This document shows positions 25,299-33,777 of a stretch of 64,000 nt of DNA, one piece after another. The DNA is from Streptacidiphilus sp041262525 (GTDB taxonomy: Bacteria > Actinomycetota > Actinomycetes > Streptomycetales > Streptomycetaceae). How positions within the stretch are numbered: position 1 is the first letter of the stretch; each line of letters begins with the position of its first letter. The DNA lies in contig NZ_JBGCCK010000016.1 of NCBI RefSeq assembly GCF_041262525.1, positions 112,156-176,155 on the forward strand, given 5' to 3'. A program made the translations under genes and the position numbers. The notes under the pieces were generated by a model, which saw only the letters and a list, made by a program, of their open reading frames with translations, did no database searches and was not told the DNA's origin.

Positions 25299-25345
25299 CG
25301 GATTCCGGTCGAGCTCGTGGGCATGTGGATAACGGCTTGATAACG

Positions 25346-25355
25346 GGTCTAGTCC
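25346..25355. promoter_or_regulatory. Candidate operator of the GntR/UTRA regulator
   Basis: GGTCTAGTCC lies 78 bp before the FAD oxidoreductase start and resembles the GGTCTAGACC core bound by HutC-subfamily GntR regulators such as DasR and PhnF. The right half is imperfect. Two GATAACGG copies lie just upstream. Which regulator uses it is not known. Confidence 0.4.
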
Positions 25356-25432
25356 GAACATGCCGCCGCTGTTCATCCTGGATTCACCGGGAGGGTCCCG
25401 TCGCGCAATCGAGAAGACCGAGGGTCGTCGGC

Positions 25433-26554
25433 GTGAAGGTCATCGTTGTGGGAGCAGGAGCGCTGGGAACGATGCATGCCTGGCATGCGGTCCAGCGCGG
25501 TCATGAGGTCGTCCATCTGGAGCGGGAGGAGCAGGCGCGCGGCGCGTCCGTCCGCAACTTCGGTCTGGTCTGGGTCGGCGGCCGGTCCGAGGGCGCGGAG
25601 CTCGACACCGCGCTGCGGGCGCGGGAGCTGTGGGAGGGCATCGCCGCCGAGGTGCCGGGGGTCGGCTTCCGCGCCTCCGGTTCGCTCACCGTGGCGCGCA
25701 CCGACGCCGAGTACGCGGTCGCGGCGGAGGTCGCCGTCCGGCCGGACGCCGCGCGTCGTGGCTGGCAGCTGCTGGACGAGGACGCCGTCCGCGCCGCGAA
25801 CCCCGCCCTCGGCGGCAAGCTGCTCGGCGCGCTGTGGAGCCCGCACGACGCCCAGGTCGAGCCGCGGGTCACCCAGCGTGCGCTGCAGGACCACCTGCGC
25901 ACCACCGGCCGCTACACCTTCCTCGGCGGGCGCGAGGTCCGCGAGGTCCTCGGCGAGCACTCCGTCCGCGACGACCGCGGCGAGCTGCACAGCGGCGACC
26001 GCGTCGTGCTCTGCACCGGCGCCTGGATCGGCGGCCTGGTTCGCGAGCTGGCCCCGCAGCTCCCGGTGCGCAAGGTGCGGCTGCAGATGATGCAGACCGA
26101 GCCGCTGGACGTCCCGCTGACCACCTCGGTCGCCGACGGCGACAGCTTCCGCTACTACCCCGCCTACCAGGGCCCCGCCCTGGACCGGCTGAACGAGGGC
26201 CAGGCCCAGGACCCGGTCGCCGCCGCACACAAGATGCAGCTGCTGCTGGTCCAGCGCCGTGACGGCACCCTGACGATCGGCGACACCCACGAATACGAGC
26301 AGCCCTTCGGCTTCGACGTCGTCGAGGAGCCCTACGCCTACCTGCGCGGCGTGGTCGAGGAGCTGCTGGGCCGGCCGATGCCCGCGATCCGCCGCCGCTG
26401 GGCCGGCGTCTACGCGCAGTGCGTGGACACCACCCGGGTCGTGCACCGCGAGCGGGTGCGCGAGGGCGTCTGGCTGGTGACGGGTCCTGGCGGCCGTGGC
26501 ATGACCTGCTCGCCGGCGATCGGCGAGGACACTGCGAACGAGATGGGGCTGTGA
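25433..26554 (+). CDS. FAD-dependent oxidoreductase of the phosphonate-associated type (TIGR03364-like)
   Basis: DAAO-fold flavoprotein of 373 residues. It opens with the dinucleotide motif VVGAGALGTMHAWHA, then LEREEQARGASVRNFGLVWVGG, and ends with VTGPGGRGMTCSPAIGE, the second FAD contact. The SVRNFGLVW and GRGMT blocks match the family I know as TIGR03364, repeatedly found next to phosphonatase-like hydrolases and proposed to oxidise aminoalkylphosphonates. GTG 25433 sits just before the FAD motif and after a GAGGG run. Its stop overlaps the ATG of the HAD gene, so the two are coupled. Confidence 0.85.
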   Translation: MKVIVVGAGALGTMHAWHAVQRGHEVVHLEREEQARGASVRNFGLVWVGGRSEGAELDTALRARELWEGIAAEVPGVGFRASGSLTVARTDAEYAVAAEVAVRPDAARRGWQLLDEDAVRAANPALGGKLLGALWSPHDAQVEPRVTQRALQDHLRTTGRYTFLGGREVREVLGEHSVRDDRGELHSGDRVVLCTGAWIGGLVRELAPQLPVRKVRLQMMQTEPLDVPLTTSVADGDSFRYYPAYQGPALDRLNEGQAQDPVAAAHKMQLLLVQRRDGTLTIGDTHEYEQPFGFDVVEEPYAYLRGVVEELLGRPMPAIRRRWAGVYAQCVDTTRVVHRERVREGVWLVTGPGGRGMTCSPAIGEDTANEMGL

Positions 26555-27252
26555 TGGCTGCTGGGACCGTGCCTGCCAAGCAGGTGAAGCTGGTCGTCCT
26601 CGACATGGCGGGGACGACCGTCGCGGACGGCGGACTGGTCGAGCTGGCCTTCGAGTCGGCCGCGCGCGAGCTGGGCGTCGAGGCGGGCAGCGAGCGGCAC
26701 GAGGCGATGCTCGCCGACGTGCGGGCGACGATGGGGGAGAGCAAGATCTCCGTCTTCCGTCGGCTCTTCGGTGACGAGGAGCTCGCGCAGCGCGCCAACA
26801 TCGGTTTCGAGGCGGCCTACGACCGACTGGTCGGCGAGGGCCACTGCGCGCCGATACCGGGCGCGGTCGAGGCGATCGAGCGGCTGCGCGGGGCGGGCCT
26901 GACGGTCGTGCTCACCACCGGCTTCTCCGGTCCGACCCAGCAGCGCATCATCGAGACGCTGGGCTGGCAGGACCTGGTCGACCTCGCCCTCTCCCCGGCC
27001 GACGCGGGCGGCCGCGGTCGCCCCTACCCGGACCTCGCGCTCGCGGCGTTCCTGCGCACGCATGCGGCGGACGACGTCGCCGAGATGGCCGTCGTCGGTG
27101 ACACCGGCTACGACATGCAGTGCGGAGTGCGGTCCGGAGCGGGCCTGGTGGCAGGCGTGCTGACCGGTGCTCACGGCGCGGAGCGGCTGCGGGCCGACGG
27201 TGCGACCAAGGTCCTGGCGAGCGTGGCGGATCTGCCGGCGCTGGTGCTGTAG
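26554..27252 (+). CDS. Phosphonatase-like HAD hydrolase (TIGR03351-like)
   Basis: HAD phosphohydrolase of 232 residues with a C1 cap. The nucleophile is Asp17 in VVLDMAGTT; motif II is in VLTTGFSGPTQQR and motif III/IV acids in VVGDTGYDMQCGV. GRGRPYPDL fits the phosphonoacetaldehyde-hydrolase-like branch, named for similarity to PhnX; true PhnX chemistry needs a cap lysine I cannot assign here. The ATG overlaps the preceding stop (TGATG). With the upstream flavoenzyme it forms a two-step module that may oxidise an aminophosphonate and then cleave the product. Confidence 0.85.
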   Translation: MAAGTVPAKQVKLVVLDMAGTTVADGGLVELAFESAARELGVEAGSERHEAMLADVRATMGESKISVFRRLFGDEELAQRANIGFEAAYDRLVGEGHCAPIPGAVEAIERLRGAGLTVVLTTGFSGPTQQRIIETLGWQDLVDLALSPADAGGRGRPYPDLALAAFLRTHAADDVAEMAVVGDTGYDMQCGVRSGAGLVAGVLTGAHGAERLRADGATKVLASVADLPALVL

Positions 27253-27394
27253 GAGGGTGCGGAAGCGGGTCGAAGCGAGGCGCTGCGTCCGCGTACCGTC
27301 CTGCCTGATGGGATGGTGCGCGGACGGGCCGTTGATCGGATTAGGCTGGCCGTGGTCCGGGCAATCAATGACTCAGCAGAGTGGAGACACGGTC

Positions 27395-28225
27395 GTGGCC
27401 CAGAGCAAGTCCGCCGCCGAACCGAACAACGCCGAGGCGAAGCCCGCCCCGACAGGCAAGCCGATCGAGTCGTGGTTGACGGACATGGACGGCGTCCTGG
27501 TCCACGAGGGCACGGTCATCCCGGGCGCCGACGACTTCATCCGCCACCTGCGGGAGTCGGGCAAGCCCTTCCTGGTACTCACCAACAACTCGATCTACAC
27601 CCCGCGCGACCTGCACGCGCGCCTCGCCGGGATGGGCCTGGACGTCCCCGAGGAGTGCATTTGGACCTCCGCGCTGGCCACCGCCAAGTTCCTGGCCGGA
27701 CAGCGTCCGGGCGGCACCGCGTACGTCATCGGCGAGGCCGGCCTGACCACCGCGCTGCACCAGGTCGGCTACGTCCTGACGGACAGCAACCCGGACTATG
27801 TCGTCCTCGGCGAGACCCGTACCTACAGCTTCGAGGCGCTGACGAAGGCCATTCGCCTGATCAACGCCGGCGCGCGGTTCATCTGCACCAACCCGGACGA
27901 GACCGGCCCCTCCTCGGAGGGCGTGCTGCCGGCGACCGGCTCGGTCGCGGCGCTGATCACCAAGGCGACGGGGGTCGAGCCGTACTTCGTCGGCAAGCCC
28001 AACCCGCTGATGATGCGCGAGGCGCTGAACACGCTCAACGCGCACTCGGAGTCGACGGCGATGATCGGTGACCGGATGGACACGGACATCAAGTCGGGCA
28101 TGGAGGCGGGCCTCAAGACCTTCCTGGTGCTGACCGGCCTGACCGCGCAGGCGGAGGTCGAGCGCTTCCCCTACCGTCCGTCCAAGGTGGTCAAGTCGGT
28201 TTCCGATCTGATCGACCTGATCTGA
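27395..28225 (+). CDS. HAD-IIA (NagD-like) phosphatase
   Basis: HAD subfamily IIA phosphatase, about 276 residues, cytoplasmic. Motif I is WLTDMDGVLVHEG, motif II FLVLTNNS, a conserved GKPNPLMMREAL carries the lysine, and motif IV is MIGDRMDTDIKSGMEAG. NagD-like enzymes dephosphorylate small metabolites; the substrate is not predictable. GTG 27395 follows GTGGAGAC at good spacing; ATG 27368 is an alternative. About 140 bp separates it from the phosphonatase-like gene, so it probably has its own promoter, and a strong terminator follows. Confidence 0.88.
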   Translation: MAQSKSAAEPNNAEAKPAPTGKPIESWLTDMDGVLVHEGTVIPGADDFIRHLRESGKPFLVLTNNSIYTPRDLHARLAGMGLDVPEECIWTSALATAKFLAGQRPGGTAYVIGEAGLTTALHQVGYVLTDSNPDYVVLGETRTYSFEALTKAIRLINAGARFICTNPDETGPSSEGVLPATGSVAALITKATGVEPYFVGKPNPLMMREALNTLNAHSESTAMIGDRMDTDIKSGMEAGLKTFLVLTGLTAQAEVERFPYRPSKVVKSVSDLIDLI

Positions 28226-28272
28226 TCGATCGCGGCTGGTCGATCGATCGAACGCTTTCGGGATCTGGCTGG

Positions 28273-28314
28273 GCCGAACGGGTGCTGCTGCTGTGCGCAG
28301 CTCACCCGCTCGGC
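28273..28314 (+). terminator. Rho-independent-like terminator after the HAD-IIA gene
   Basis: GCCGAACGGGTG pairs with CACCCGCTCGGC with one mismatch around an 18-nt loop, followed by CCTGTTTCTCG. It lies about 50 nt past the stop. Confidence 0.7.
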
Positions 28315-28400
28315 CCTGTTTCTCGTTTGGGGGGTGGGGCGATCGTCATATTTCTTACGGTCAGTCAGTCCGGATCTGACGGATCGAAAGGAAGACCCCG

Positions 28401-29195
28401 ATGGCGAAGCTGCGTGGGGCGATCGCGAGTACGCTCGCGTCCGCCGCGCTCCTGGTAGGGAGCTGTGCGGGCGTTGCGGTCGCCGCGGCTTCGGCGGACG
28501 TCGCCTCGGCCGGGCAGCAGCCGGGGAGCAGTGACGCGGGGGGCACGACGCTGGTCACGGTGGGTGGGGACACCCCGCTGAAGGTGCCCGCTCCGGGGGC
28601 GGTCGGCGGCGCGAAGGTCCAGCCGCCCGTGGTGCTGGAGACGCTGAACGTCGATCCCGGCGAGAGCCGGGCGGGCGGCTCGGTCGATCTGCGCACCTTC
28701 GCCGACTGCGGCGGGACCAGCACCGGCGAGGTCCGCTCGGCCGCGTTCGCGGCACCGGTCGGCCTGGCGCTGGCTGCGGACGGCGGGCTCTACGCGGCAG
28801 CGCGGATCGCGCCGAACACCAAGCCGGGAACCTACCTCGTCCACGAGTTCTGCGCGGGTCACCCGGTGGCCGCAGGCAAGCTCACCATCGCAGAGCTGGG
28901 CGCCCCGGCGACGGGCGGCGGCTGGCGGGCCCTGCACGCGGACGCGGCTCCGGGCACCGCCCAGGGCGCGGCGGGACGCACGGCCTCGGCCGCGTCCCCG
29001 CTGCTGCGCGACGCGGCGGTCGGCCTCACCCTGGCCTCGATCGCCGCTTACGGCGCCCTCGTCCTCCGCCGCGGCCGGGCGCATGCGGCCGGCGCGGCCG
29101 GTTCCGGCGGCACGGCGGGTCTGATCGGTCCGACGGACAGGGCGGCGGTGGCGGCGAGGGCTGCGGCAGCGGCTACGGCCGACGCGGATGCGTGA
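28401..29195 (+). CDS. Secreted, C-terminally anchored protein paired with a class F sortase
   Basis: A 264-residue exported protein of unknown role. Signal peptide: basic start, hydrophobic core and an AVAAA-type cleavage near 30. A single external domain contains two Cys (FADCGG, HEFCAG). From about 210 there is LLRDAAVGLTLASIAAYGALVLRRGR, a membrane segment with basic stop, and before it GAPATGGG, which loosely recalls a sorting signal without an exact LPxTG or LAxTG match. The class F sortase start overlaps its 3' end by 8 nt, so the two are co-translated. An Ala-rich cytoplasmic tail of about 40 residues is unusual for a sortase substrate. Confidence 0.7.
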   Translation: MAKLRGAIASTLASAALLVGSCAGVAVAAASADVASAGQQPGSSDAGGTTLVTVGGDTPLKVPAPGAVGGAKVQPPVVLETLNVDPGESRAGGSVDLRTFADCGGTSTGEVRSAAFAAPVGLALAADGGLYAAARIAPNTKPGTYLVHEFCAGHPVAAGKLTIAELGAPATGGGWRALHADAAPGTAQGAAGRTASAASPLLRDAAVGLTLASIAAYGALVLRRGRAHAAGAAGSGGTAGLIGPTDRAAVAARAAAAATADADA

Positions 29196-30057
29196 CACGG
29201 GCGGAAATGGGGCAGGTGCCGGTTCGGGCGTTCGTGGCGAGGCGGGCGTCCGGTCGCGCTTGAGTGCTGCTGCCGGCGGCACGGGAGTGCGGGCTGTGCG
29301 CAGGGCGAGTGGGACAGCTGGGGCGGGGTCCGCGGTGGGGCGGCGGCGAGTGGCCGGGGCCGGAGCAGATGGCGAGGGCCGTGCTTCGGGCGTGACGGGG
29401 CGTCTGGTGGTCGGGCTGGCCGGGGTGTCGGTGGGGCTGCTTGCTGTGGCGCTCGGCGGGGCTCTGGGTGGGATCGGCGGTGAGCAGGTGCGGGCAGGCG
29501 GCGTGGTGGCCGCGCGGCCGGGGTCGGATGCCGTTCAATCGGCGCGCAACGTCTCGGGGGCAGCCCCGGTGAGGGTGGTCGGCCAGCCGGCGACGCTGCC
29601 GCGGTCGACGCCGCTCGCGCTCGCCATCCCCTCCGTGCAGCTGACAGCACCCCTGCTGGGCCTCGGCATGGACGGCAAGGGCGCGGCCGAGCTGCCGCCC
29701 TTCTCGCTGCCGCGGACGGCCGGCTGGCTGCGTGACTCCGCCTCGCCGGGAGAGGCCGGCACCGCCGTGATCGTCGGTCACGTCGACACGACCAGCGGAC
29801 CCGCCGTCTTCTGGAACCTCGCCGCCGTCCGCCCAGGGGCCGAGGTGGACGTCACCCGGCTCGACGGCCACACCGCCGTCTTCACCGTGGACCAGGTCCG
29901 GGCCTACCCCAAGACCGGCTTCCCCACCGCCCAGGTCTACGGCCCGAGCCCCGGCGCGCAACTGCGCGTGATCACCTGCGGCGGGGGCTTCGACCAGGCG
30001 AAGCACGAGTACACCGGCAACGTCGTCCTCTTCGCCCACCTCGGCGCCGTGCGCTGA
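29188..30057 (+). CDS. Class F sortase
   Basis: Actinobacterial class F sortase, 289 residues. A Gly/Ala/Arg-rich N-terminus of about 70 residues precedes one helix (GLAGVSVGLLAVALGGALGG), then a sortase barrel with catalytic His in VIVGHVDTTSGP, Cys in LRVITCGGGF and Arg expected after it; YTGNVVLFAHL ends the fold. ATG 29188 overlaps the upstream gene in ATGCGTGA. The natural target of class F enzymes is unsettled. Coupling to the 28.4 kb protein suggests that protein is a partner or substrate (inference). Confidence 0.88.
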   Translation: MRDTGGNGAGAGSGVRGEAGVRSRLSAAAGGTGVRAVRRASGTAGAGSAVGRRRVAGAGADGEGRASGVTGRLVVGLAGVSVGLLAVALGGALGGIGGEQVRAGGVVAARPGSDAVQSARNVSGAAPVRVVGQPATLPRSTPLALAIPSVQLTAPLLGLGMDGKGAAELPPFSLPRTAGWLRDSASPGEAGTAVIVGHVDTTSGPAVFWNLAAVRPGAEVDVTRLDGHTAVFTVDQVRAYPKTGFPTAQVYGPSPGAQLRVITCGGGFDQAKHEYTGNVVLFAHLGAVR

Positions 30058-30065
30058 ACGCTGGT

Positions 30066-30080
30066 GCGTACAATGTACGC
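30066..30080. promoter_or_regulatory. Perfect palindromic operator before the TetR gene
   Basis: GCGTACAATGTACGC is a perfect 7-1-7 inverted repeat 23 bp before TTG 30103. A GTACAnTGTAC core is typical of TetR-family autoregulation. Confidence 0.7.
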
Positions 30081-30102
30081 ATCAGTCGTGGAGGAGGCAG
30101 CG

Positions 30103-30897
30103 TTGGCGGAAGCCCGTACCCCCGTGTGGGCCCGGACGCGCAGCGCCGGGCGGGGGCCCCAGCCGTCCCTCAGCGTCGAGGCGGTCGTCGCCGCCGCGAT
30201 CGCGATCGCCGACGCCGAGGGCGTCGAGTCGGTGTCGATGCGCCGCATCGCCGCCGAGCTCGGGGTGGGCACCATGTCGCTCTACCGCTACGTCGAGACC
30301 AAGGACGACCTGATCGATCTGATGATTGATCAGGTGATGGGCGGCGACCCGGGTGAGCGTCGGGCCCGGCTGCCCGACTGGCGCGCCGAACTGCGCGGCA
30401 TCGCCGTGCGCTACCGCGCGCTGCTGCTGCGGCACCAGTGGGTGCTCGGCGTCTCCTCGCCCCGCCCGCCGTTCGGCCCGAACGTGCTCGACAACACCGA
30501 GCGGATGCTCGGCGCGATGGACGGACTGGGCCTGAGCATCGAGGAGATGGCGCGCTTCGGCTGGACCGTGATGGCCTACGTGCGCGGCTTCGTGATGAGC
30601 GAGCTCGCCGAGGCCGAGACGATCCGCCGCACCGGCGTGACCGAGGACGACTACCGCAGAGCCGTCGGCCCCTACCTGATGCGGGTCATGGCGGAGGGTC
30701 GGCACCCGCTGCTGGCCCGCTTCATCGACGAGGCGGACGACCACCCGGACGTCGACGCCACCTTCGAATGCGGCCTGGACCAGGTGCTGGACGGCGTCGC
30801 CCTGACGCTGGCGCGGCGGGGTGGCGGTGCGGAGGACGGCTCGCCCGACGGCTTGTCGGTGGCGGGCGATACCGTTTCCGGGACGACGACGAGCTAG
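30103..30897 (+). CDS. TetR-family transcriptional regulator
   Basis: Regulator with an N-terminal helix-turn-helix (VVAAAIAIADAEGVESVSMRRIAAELGVGTMSLYRYVETKDDL) and a TetR_C-like ligand domain, 264 residues from TTG 30103. That TTG is preceded by GGAGGAGG at ideal spacing; GTG 30064, ATG 30073 and GTG 30088 overlap or adjoin the palindrome and have no ribosome site. The perfect operator just upstream suggests autorepression. Its target may be itself or the convergently arranged sortase operon; there is no efflux gene beside it. Confidence 0.88.
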   Translation: MAEARTPVWARTRSAGRGPQPSLSVEAVVAAAIAIADAEGVESVSMRRIAAELGVGTMSLYRYVETKDDLIDLMIDQVMGGDPGERRARLPDWRAELRGIAVRYRALLLRHQWVLGVSSPRPPFGPNVLDNTERMLGAMDGLGLSIEEMARFGWTVMAYVRGFVMSELAEAETIRRTGVTEDDYRRAVGPYLMRVMAEGRHPLLARFIDEADDHPDVDATFECGLDQVLDGVALTLARRGGGAEDGSPDGLSVAGDTVSGTTTS

Positions 30898-30930
30898 GGA
30901 ACACCCCTGGCCGGCCCCGGAGGTTCCCGT

Positions 30931-31623
30931 ATGTCCACTCCCGCTCTCACCGACGAGTTCGTGCTGCCCGAGTCCTGGCGCGGCGCTCTGCAGAGCGAGA
31001 TCGAGCAGCCGTACTTCAGCGAGCTCGCGGAGTTCGTCGCCGCCGAGCGCGAGTCCGGGCAGGTCTTCCCGCCCCGGGGCGAGGTCTTCGCCGCGCTGGA
31101 GTCGACGCCGCTGAGCGGGGTCAAGGTGCTGCTGCTCGGTCAGGATCCGTACCACGACGACAACCAGGCGCACGGCATGTGCTTCTCGGTCCGTCGCGGC
31201 GTCAAGGTGCCGCCGTCGCTGCGCAATATCTACAAGGAGCTCGCCTCCGACATCGGCGTCACGGCCCCCAAGCACGGCAACCTCCAGGAGTGGGCCGACC
31301 AGGGCGTGCTGCTGCTCAACGCGGTGCTGACGGTGCGCGCGCACGAAGCCGGCTCCCACGCGGGGCGTGGCTGGGAGAAGTTCACCGACGCGGTGATCAA
31401 GGCGGTCAACGCCCGCCCCGAGCCGGTCGTCTTCGTCCTCTGGGGCGGCTACGCGAAGAAGAAGCTCCCGCTGATCGACACCTCCCGCCACACGGTCGTC
31501 CAGAGCGGCCACCCCTCGCCGCTCTCCGCGCGCTACTTCCTGGGCACGAAGCCCTTCTCGCAGATCGACAAGGCGCTGGCGGACGTCGGCCAGGCCCCGA
31601 TCAACTGGCAGCTGAGCGAGTAG
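30931..31623 (+). CDS. ung: Uracil-DNA glycosylase
   Basis: Family 1 UDG removing uracil from DNA in base excision repair, 230 residues, normal length. It has the catalytic water-activating GQDPYHDDNQAHG, the FSV stacking segment, VLLLNAVLTV, and the DNA-intercalating HPSPLSARYFLG loop with catalytic His. GTG/ATG choice is clear: ATG 30931 after CCCCGGAGG. It lies 33 nt after the TetR gene on the same strand, so the two may be co-transcribed, though no functional link is known. Confidence 0.95.
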   Translation: MSTPALTDEFVLPESWRGALQSEIEQPYFSELAEFVAAERESGQVFPPRGEVFAALESTPLSGVKVLLLGQDPYHDDNQAHGMCFSVRRGVKVPPSLRNIYKELASDIGVTAPKHGNLQEWADQGVLLLNAVLTVRAHEAGSHAGRGWEKFTDAVIKAVNARPEPVVFVLWGGYAKKKLPLIDTSRHTVVQSGHPSPLSARYFLGTKPFSQIDKALADVGQAPINWQLSE

Positions 31624-31719
31624 CGGCGAGGAGTGAGCGGCGAACGGTCGGCGAGAGAGCTGTTCAGCCGGTGATCCGGCTGGCATGATCCCTCCGGTCG
31701 ACGTCATGACGGATGGGGA

Positions 31720-32049
31720 GTGAACGCGGTGGTGCGCGGCGGCCAGCGGATCCTCCTCTCGCGGGCGAGGGGCGGCTGGCAGGATTGCCTGCGCGCCTAC
31801 GTCGTGTTCATCGACGGCCGCGAGGTCGGCCGAATCCGGCGCGGCCGCCAGTTGGAGTGGGCGGTGGAGCCCGGCACCCACACGGTCAAGCTGACAGTCG
31901 ACTGGTGCTCCAGCGAGTCCGCCCTTGTGACGCTCGCTCCCGGTGTCGACGCCCGGATCAGCTGTCGGCCGGGCGGCTCCGGAGGGCGCGGAAACCTGGG
32001 GCGGGCCCTGGCGGACACCGGGCAGTGGATCGAATTGACCCGCTGTTGA
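31720..32049 (+). CDS. Small hypothetical protein with a PEGA-like beta fold
   Basis: A 109-residue protein, no signal peptide or membrane helix. The core AYVVFIDGREVGRI...EWAVEPGTHTVKLTVDWCSSE resembles PEGA-like and related surface-repeat beta sandwiches, in which a short strand set is followed by GTHTV. Cys residues occur at DWCSS and ISCRP. GTG 31720 follows GGATGGGG. The next gene may start inside its stop codon, so the pair is likely an operon. Function unknown. Confidence 0.6.
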   Translation: MNAVVRGGQRILLSRARGGWQDCLRAYVVFIDGREVGRIRRGRQLEWAVEPGTHTVKLTVDWCSSESALVTLAPGVDARISCRPGGSGGRGNLGRALADTGQWIELTRC

Positions 32050-32084
32050 GGGGCAACGGCAGCCGCGGGTGGCCGCTCCGGCAG

Positions 32085-32507
32085 ATGTGGCGCTGGCTGG
32101 CGCCGGTATGGATCTGCGTCGTGCTCGTGGTGTCGATTCGGAACGTGGGGCCGTCCTGGTCCGCGCATCTGGGCGAGGGCGTCAAGGGCACCTGGACGCA
32201 GACCGGCTACCCCTGCGCCGGGCGTCACTCCTGTGTCTGCAAAGGTGAGTTCGTCTCCGCCGACGGCGCCGAGAGACTGTCGGACGTCCCCGTCCACCGC
32301 TATGGCGGCGGCTGCCTCGTCGGCGGTGGATCGGTTCCGGCTCTCGCCGAGGGCCGGATTGTCTACCCTGCGGACGGCGGACCCGCCTGGTTCGCGAGCA
32401 GCGCGGGGGTGGCGCTCTGCGCGGCGTTGCTGCTCCTCTGGGGCTGGACCGACGGCCGCAGGCTGGTGCGGTGGGTGCGGTGGGTGCGCCTCACCGTCCG
32501 GCGGTGA
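32085..32507 (+). CDS. Two-TM hypothetical membrane protein
   Basis: About 140 residues with an N-terminal helix (WLAPVWICVVLVVSI), an external domain with Cys in YPCAGRHSCVCKGEF and GGGCLVGG, and a second helix (SAGVALCAALLLLWGW) before a basic tail. Start uncertain: ATG 32085 has a weak ribosome site, while TTG 32046 would overlap the preceding stop as TTGA and add 13 residues. The 3' end overlaps the convergent GH16 gene by 17 bp. Function unknown. Confidence 0.55.
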   Translation: MWRWLAPVWICVVLVVSIRNVGPSWSAHLGEGVKGTWTQTGYPCAGRHSCVCKGEFVSADGAERLSDVPVHRYGGGCLVGGGSVPALAEGRIVYPADGGPAWFASSAGVALCAALLLLWGWTDGRRLVRWVRWVRLTVRR

Positions 32508-33777
32508 GGCCGGTCAGGGTCAGGCCGACCGTCGGGGACGTGGCGATCAGCGTCAGATAGAGGTCGTGGACCCCCTTGGTCGGAATGTGGAGCCTGCCCG
32601 TCACGGTGGTGGAGCCCGCCGGTAGGTCGAGGGCACCGATGGTGGGGCCGGTGGGGGAGTCGATGCGGAGCTCGAGCTTGAGCTGTTCGGAGGCGGACCG
32701 ATAGCTCGCGGTCACCGCGGTGGCGGCGGTGATCTCCGAGCCGAAGTCGAAGGCTGCCAGCTTCGCCGACGCCTTGTCGCCGGTCAGGGCAGGGAAGCTG
32801 CGAGCTGCCGTGGCCGCCGAGGGGGAGGACGCGGAGCCGGCGCCGCCGCGTTGGAGCACGGCGACGTAGTCGACGATCATCGGGACGCCCGGCTTCGTCT
32901 CCGGCGTCGGGGTGGTGACGCCCGGCGCGAGGGCGTCGGGGAACTGGCCGCCGATCGCCAGGTTCAGCAGCAGGAAGTCGCCCGCTGTGGTGGCCGCCGC
33001 CCAGGCGTCGGGAGAGACGTCGGTCGCCTTGACCGTCCAGTAGCGGACGTGGTCCACGTACCAGCGCAGCTCCTCCACCGGGAGGCTGCGGTCCCATTCC
33101 ACCGCGTAGGTGTGGAAGGCGGTGTGGCAGCTGCCACCCGGGCAGGCTGCCGTGCCGCCGAGGCCGACGCGTTCGTTGCACGGGCCGCCCTGGCCCACGC
33201 CGCAGTGCATCGTGCCGCGCACGGTGTTGTCTCCGTTGACGTTCTCGACCACGTCGAACTCGCCGATGCCGGGCCAGGCGTTCGGGTCCGTGCGCTCGCC
33301 CGCACCCAGCGCCCAGAAGGACGGCCAGTAGCCGAGCGCCTGGCGGCCCGTCACATCCGGTAGCTGGAGCCGCGACTCCATGCGCAGCACCGAGCCTGCC
33401 GCTGGGCGGAAGTCCCTGCGGCGGGTCTCGATCCTGGCGGAGGTCCAGCCGCCGTCGGCGTCCCGCAGCGGCGTGATCAACAGGTGGCCCTTGCCGTCCT
33501 GCCGGAGGTTGGCCGGGTCGGCGGTGTAGCGCTGGACCTCGTCGGTGCCCCAATGCGGGGCGCCGCCCGGGTAGCCGGTGCCGGTGTCGACCAGCCAGGC
33601 TCCCGGATCCGGCGCGGCCCCGGCAGGACCGTTGAAGTCGTCGCGCCAGACCGCGGACCAGCCGCCCGACGGAGCAGCCGCCGGTGCGGGTGGTGACCCC
33701 CGCACGAGGGTGTAGCCGACGACACCGGCCACGATCGCGGCCAGCGCGAGGACGAGGGCGAGCACGCGGCGGCTCAC
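32491..33777 (-). CDS. GH16-family glycoside hydrolase with C-terminal carbohydrate-binding domain
   Basis: Exported beta-glycanase of 428 residues, third gene of the cslA operon. An N-terminal helix (VLALVLALAAIVAGVVGYTLV) anchors or exports it. The GH16 domain runs from WSAVWRDDFNGPAG to IVDYVAVLQ, with catalytic ExDxxE in GEFDVVENVN and the TPLRDADGGWTSARIET strand. From about 310 a beta-sandwich ending GVHDLYLTLIATS resembles CBM6-type modules. GTG 33777 overlaps the glxA stop (GTGA), so it is coupled. In characterised Streptomyces the equivalent cslZ is a GH6 enzyme; here GH16 takes the position and would trim or release the glycan made by CslA (inference). Confidence 0.88.
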   Translation of the reverse strand: MSRRVLALVLALAAIVAGVVGYTLVRGSPPAPAAAPSGGWSAVWRDDFNGPAGAAPDPGAWLVDTGTGYPGGAPHWGTDEVQRYTADPANLRQDGKGHLLITPLRDADGGWTSARIETRRRDFRPAAGSVLRMESRLQLPDVTGRQALGYWPSFWALGAGERTDPNAWPGIGEFDVVENVNGDNTVRGTMHCGVGQGGPCNERVGLGGTAACPGGSCHTAFHTYAVEWDRSLPVEELRWYVDHVRYWTVKATDVSPDAWAAATTAGDFLLLNLAIGGQFPDALAPGVTTPTPETKPGVPMIVDYVAVLQRGGAGSASSPSAATAARSFPALTGDKASAKLAAFDFGSEITAATAVTASYRSASEQLKLELRIDSPTGPTIGALDLPAGSTTVTGRLHIPTKGVHDLYLTLIATSPTVGLTLTGLTAGR

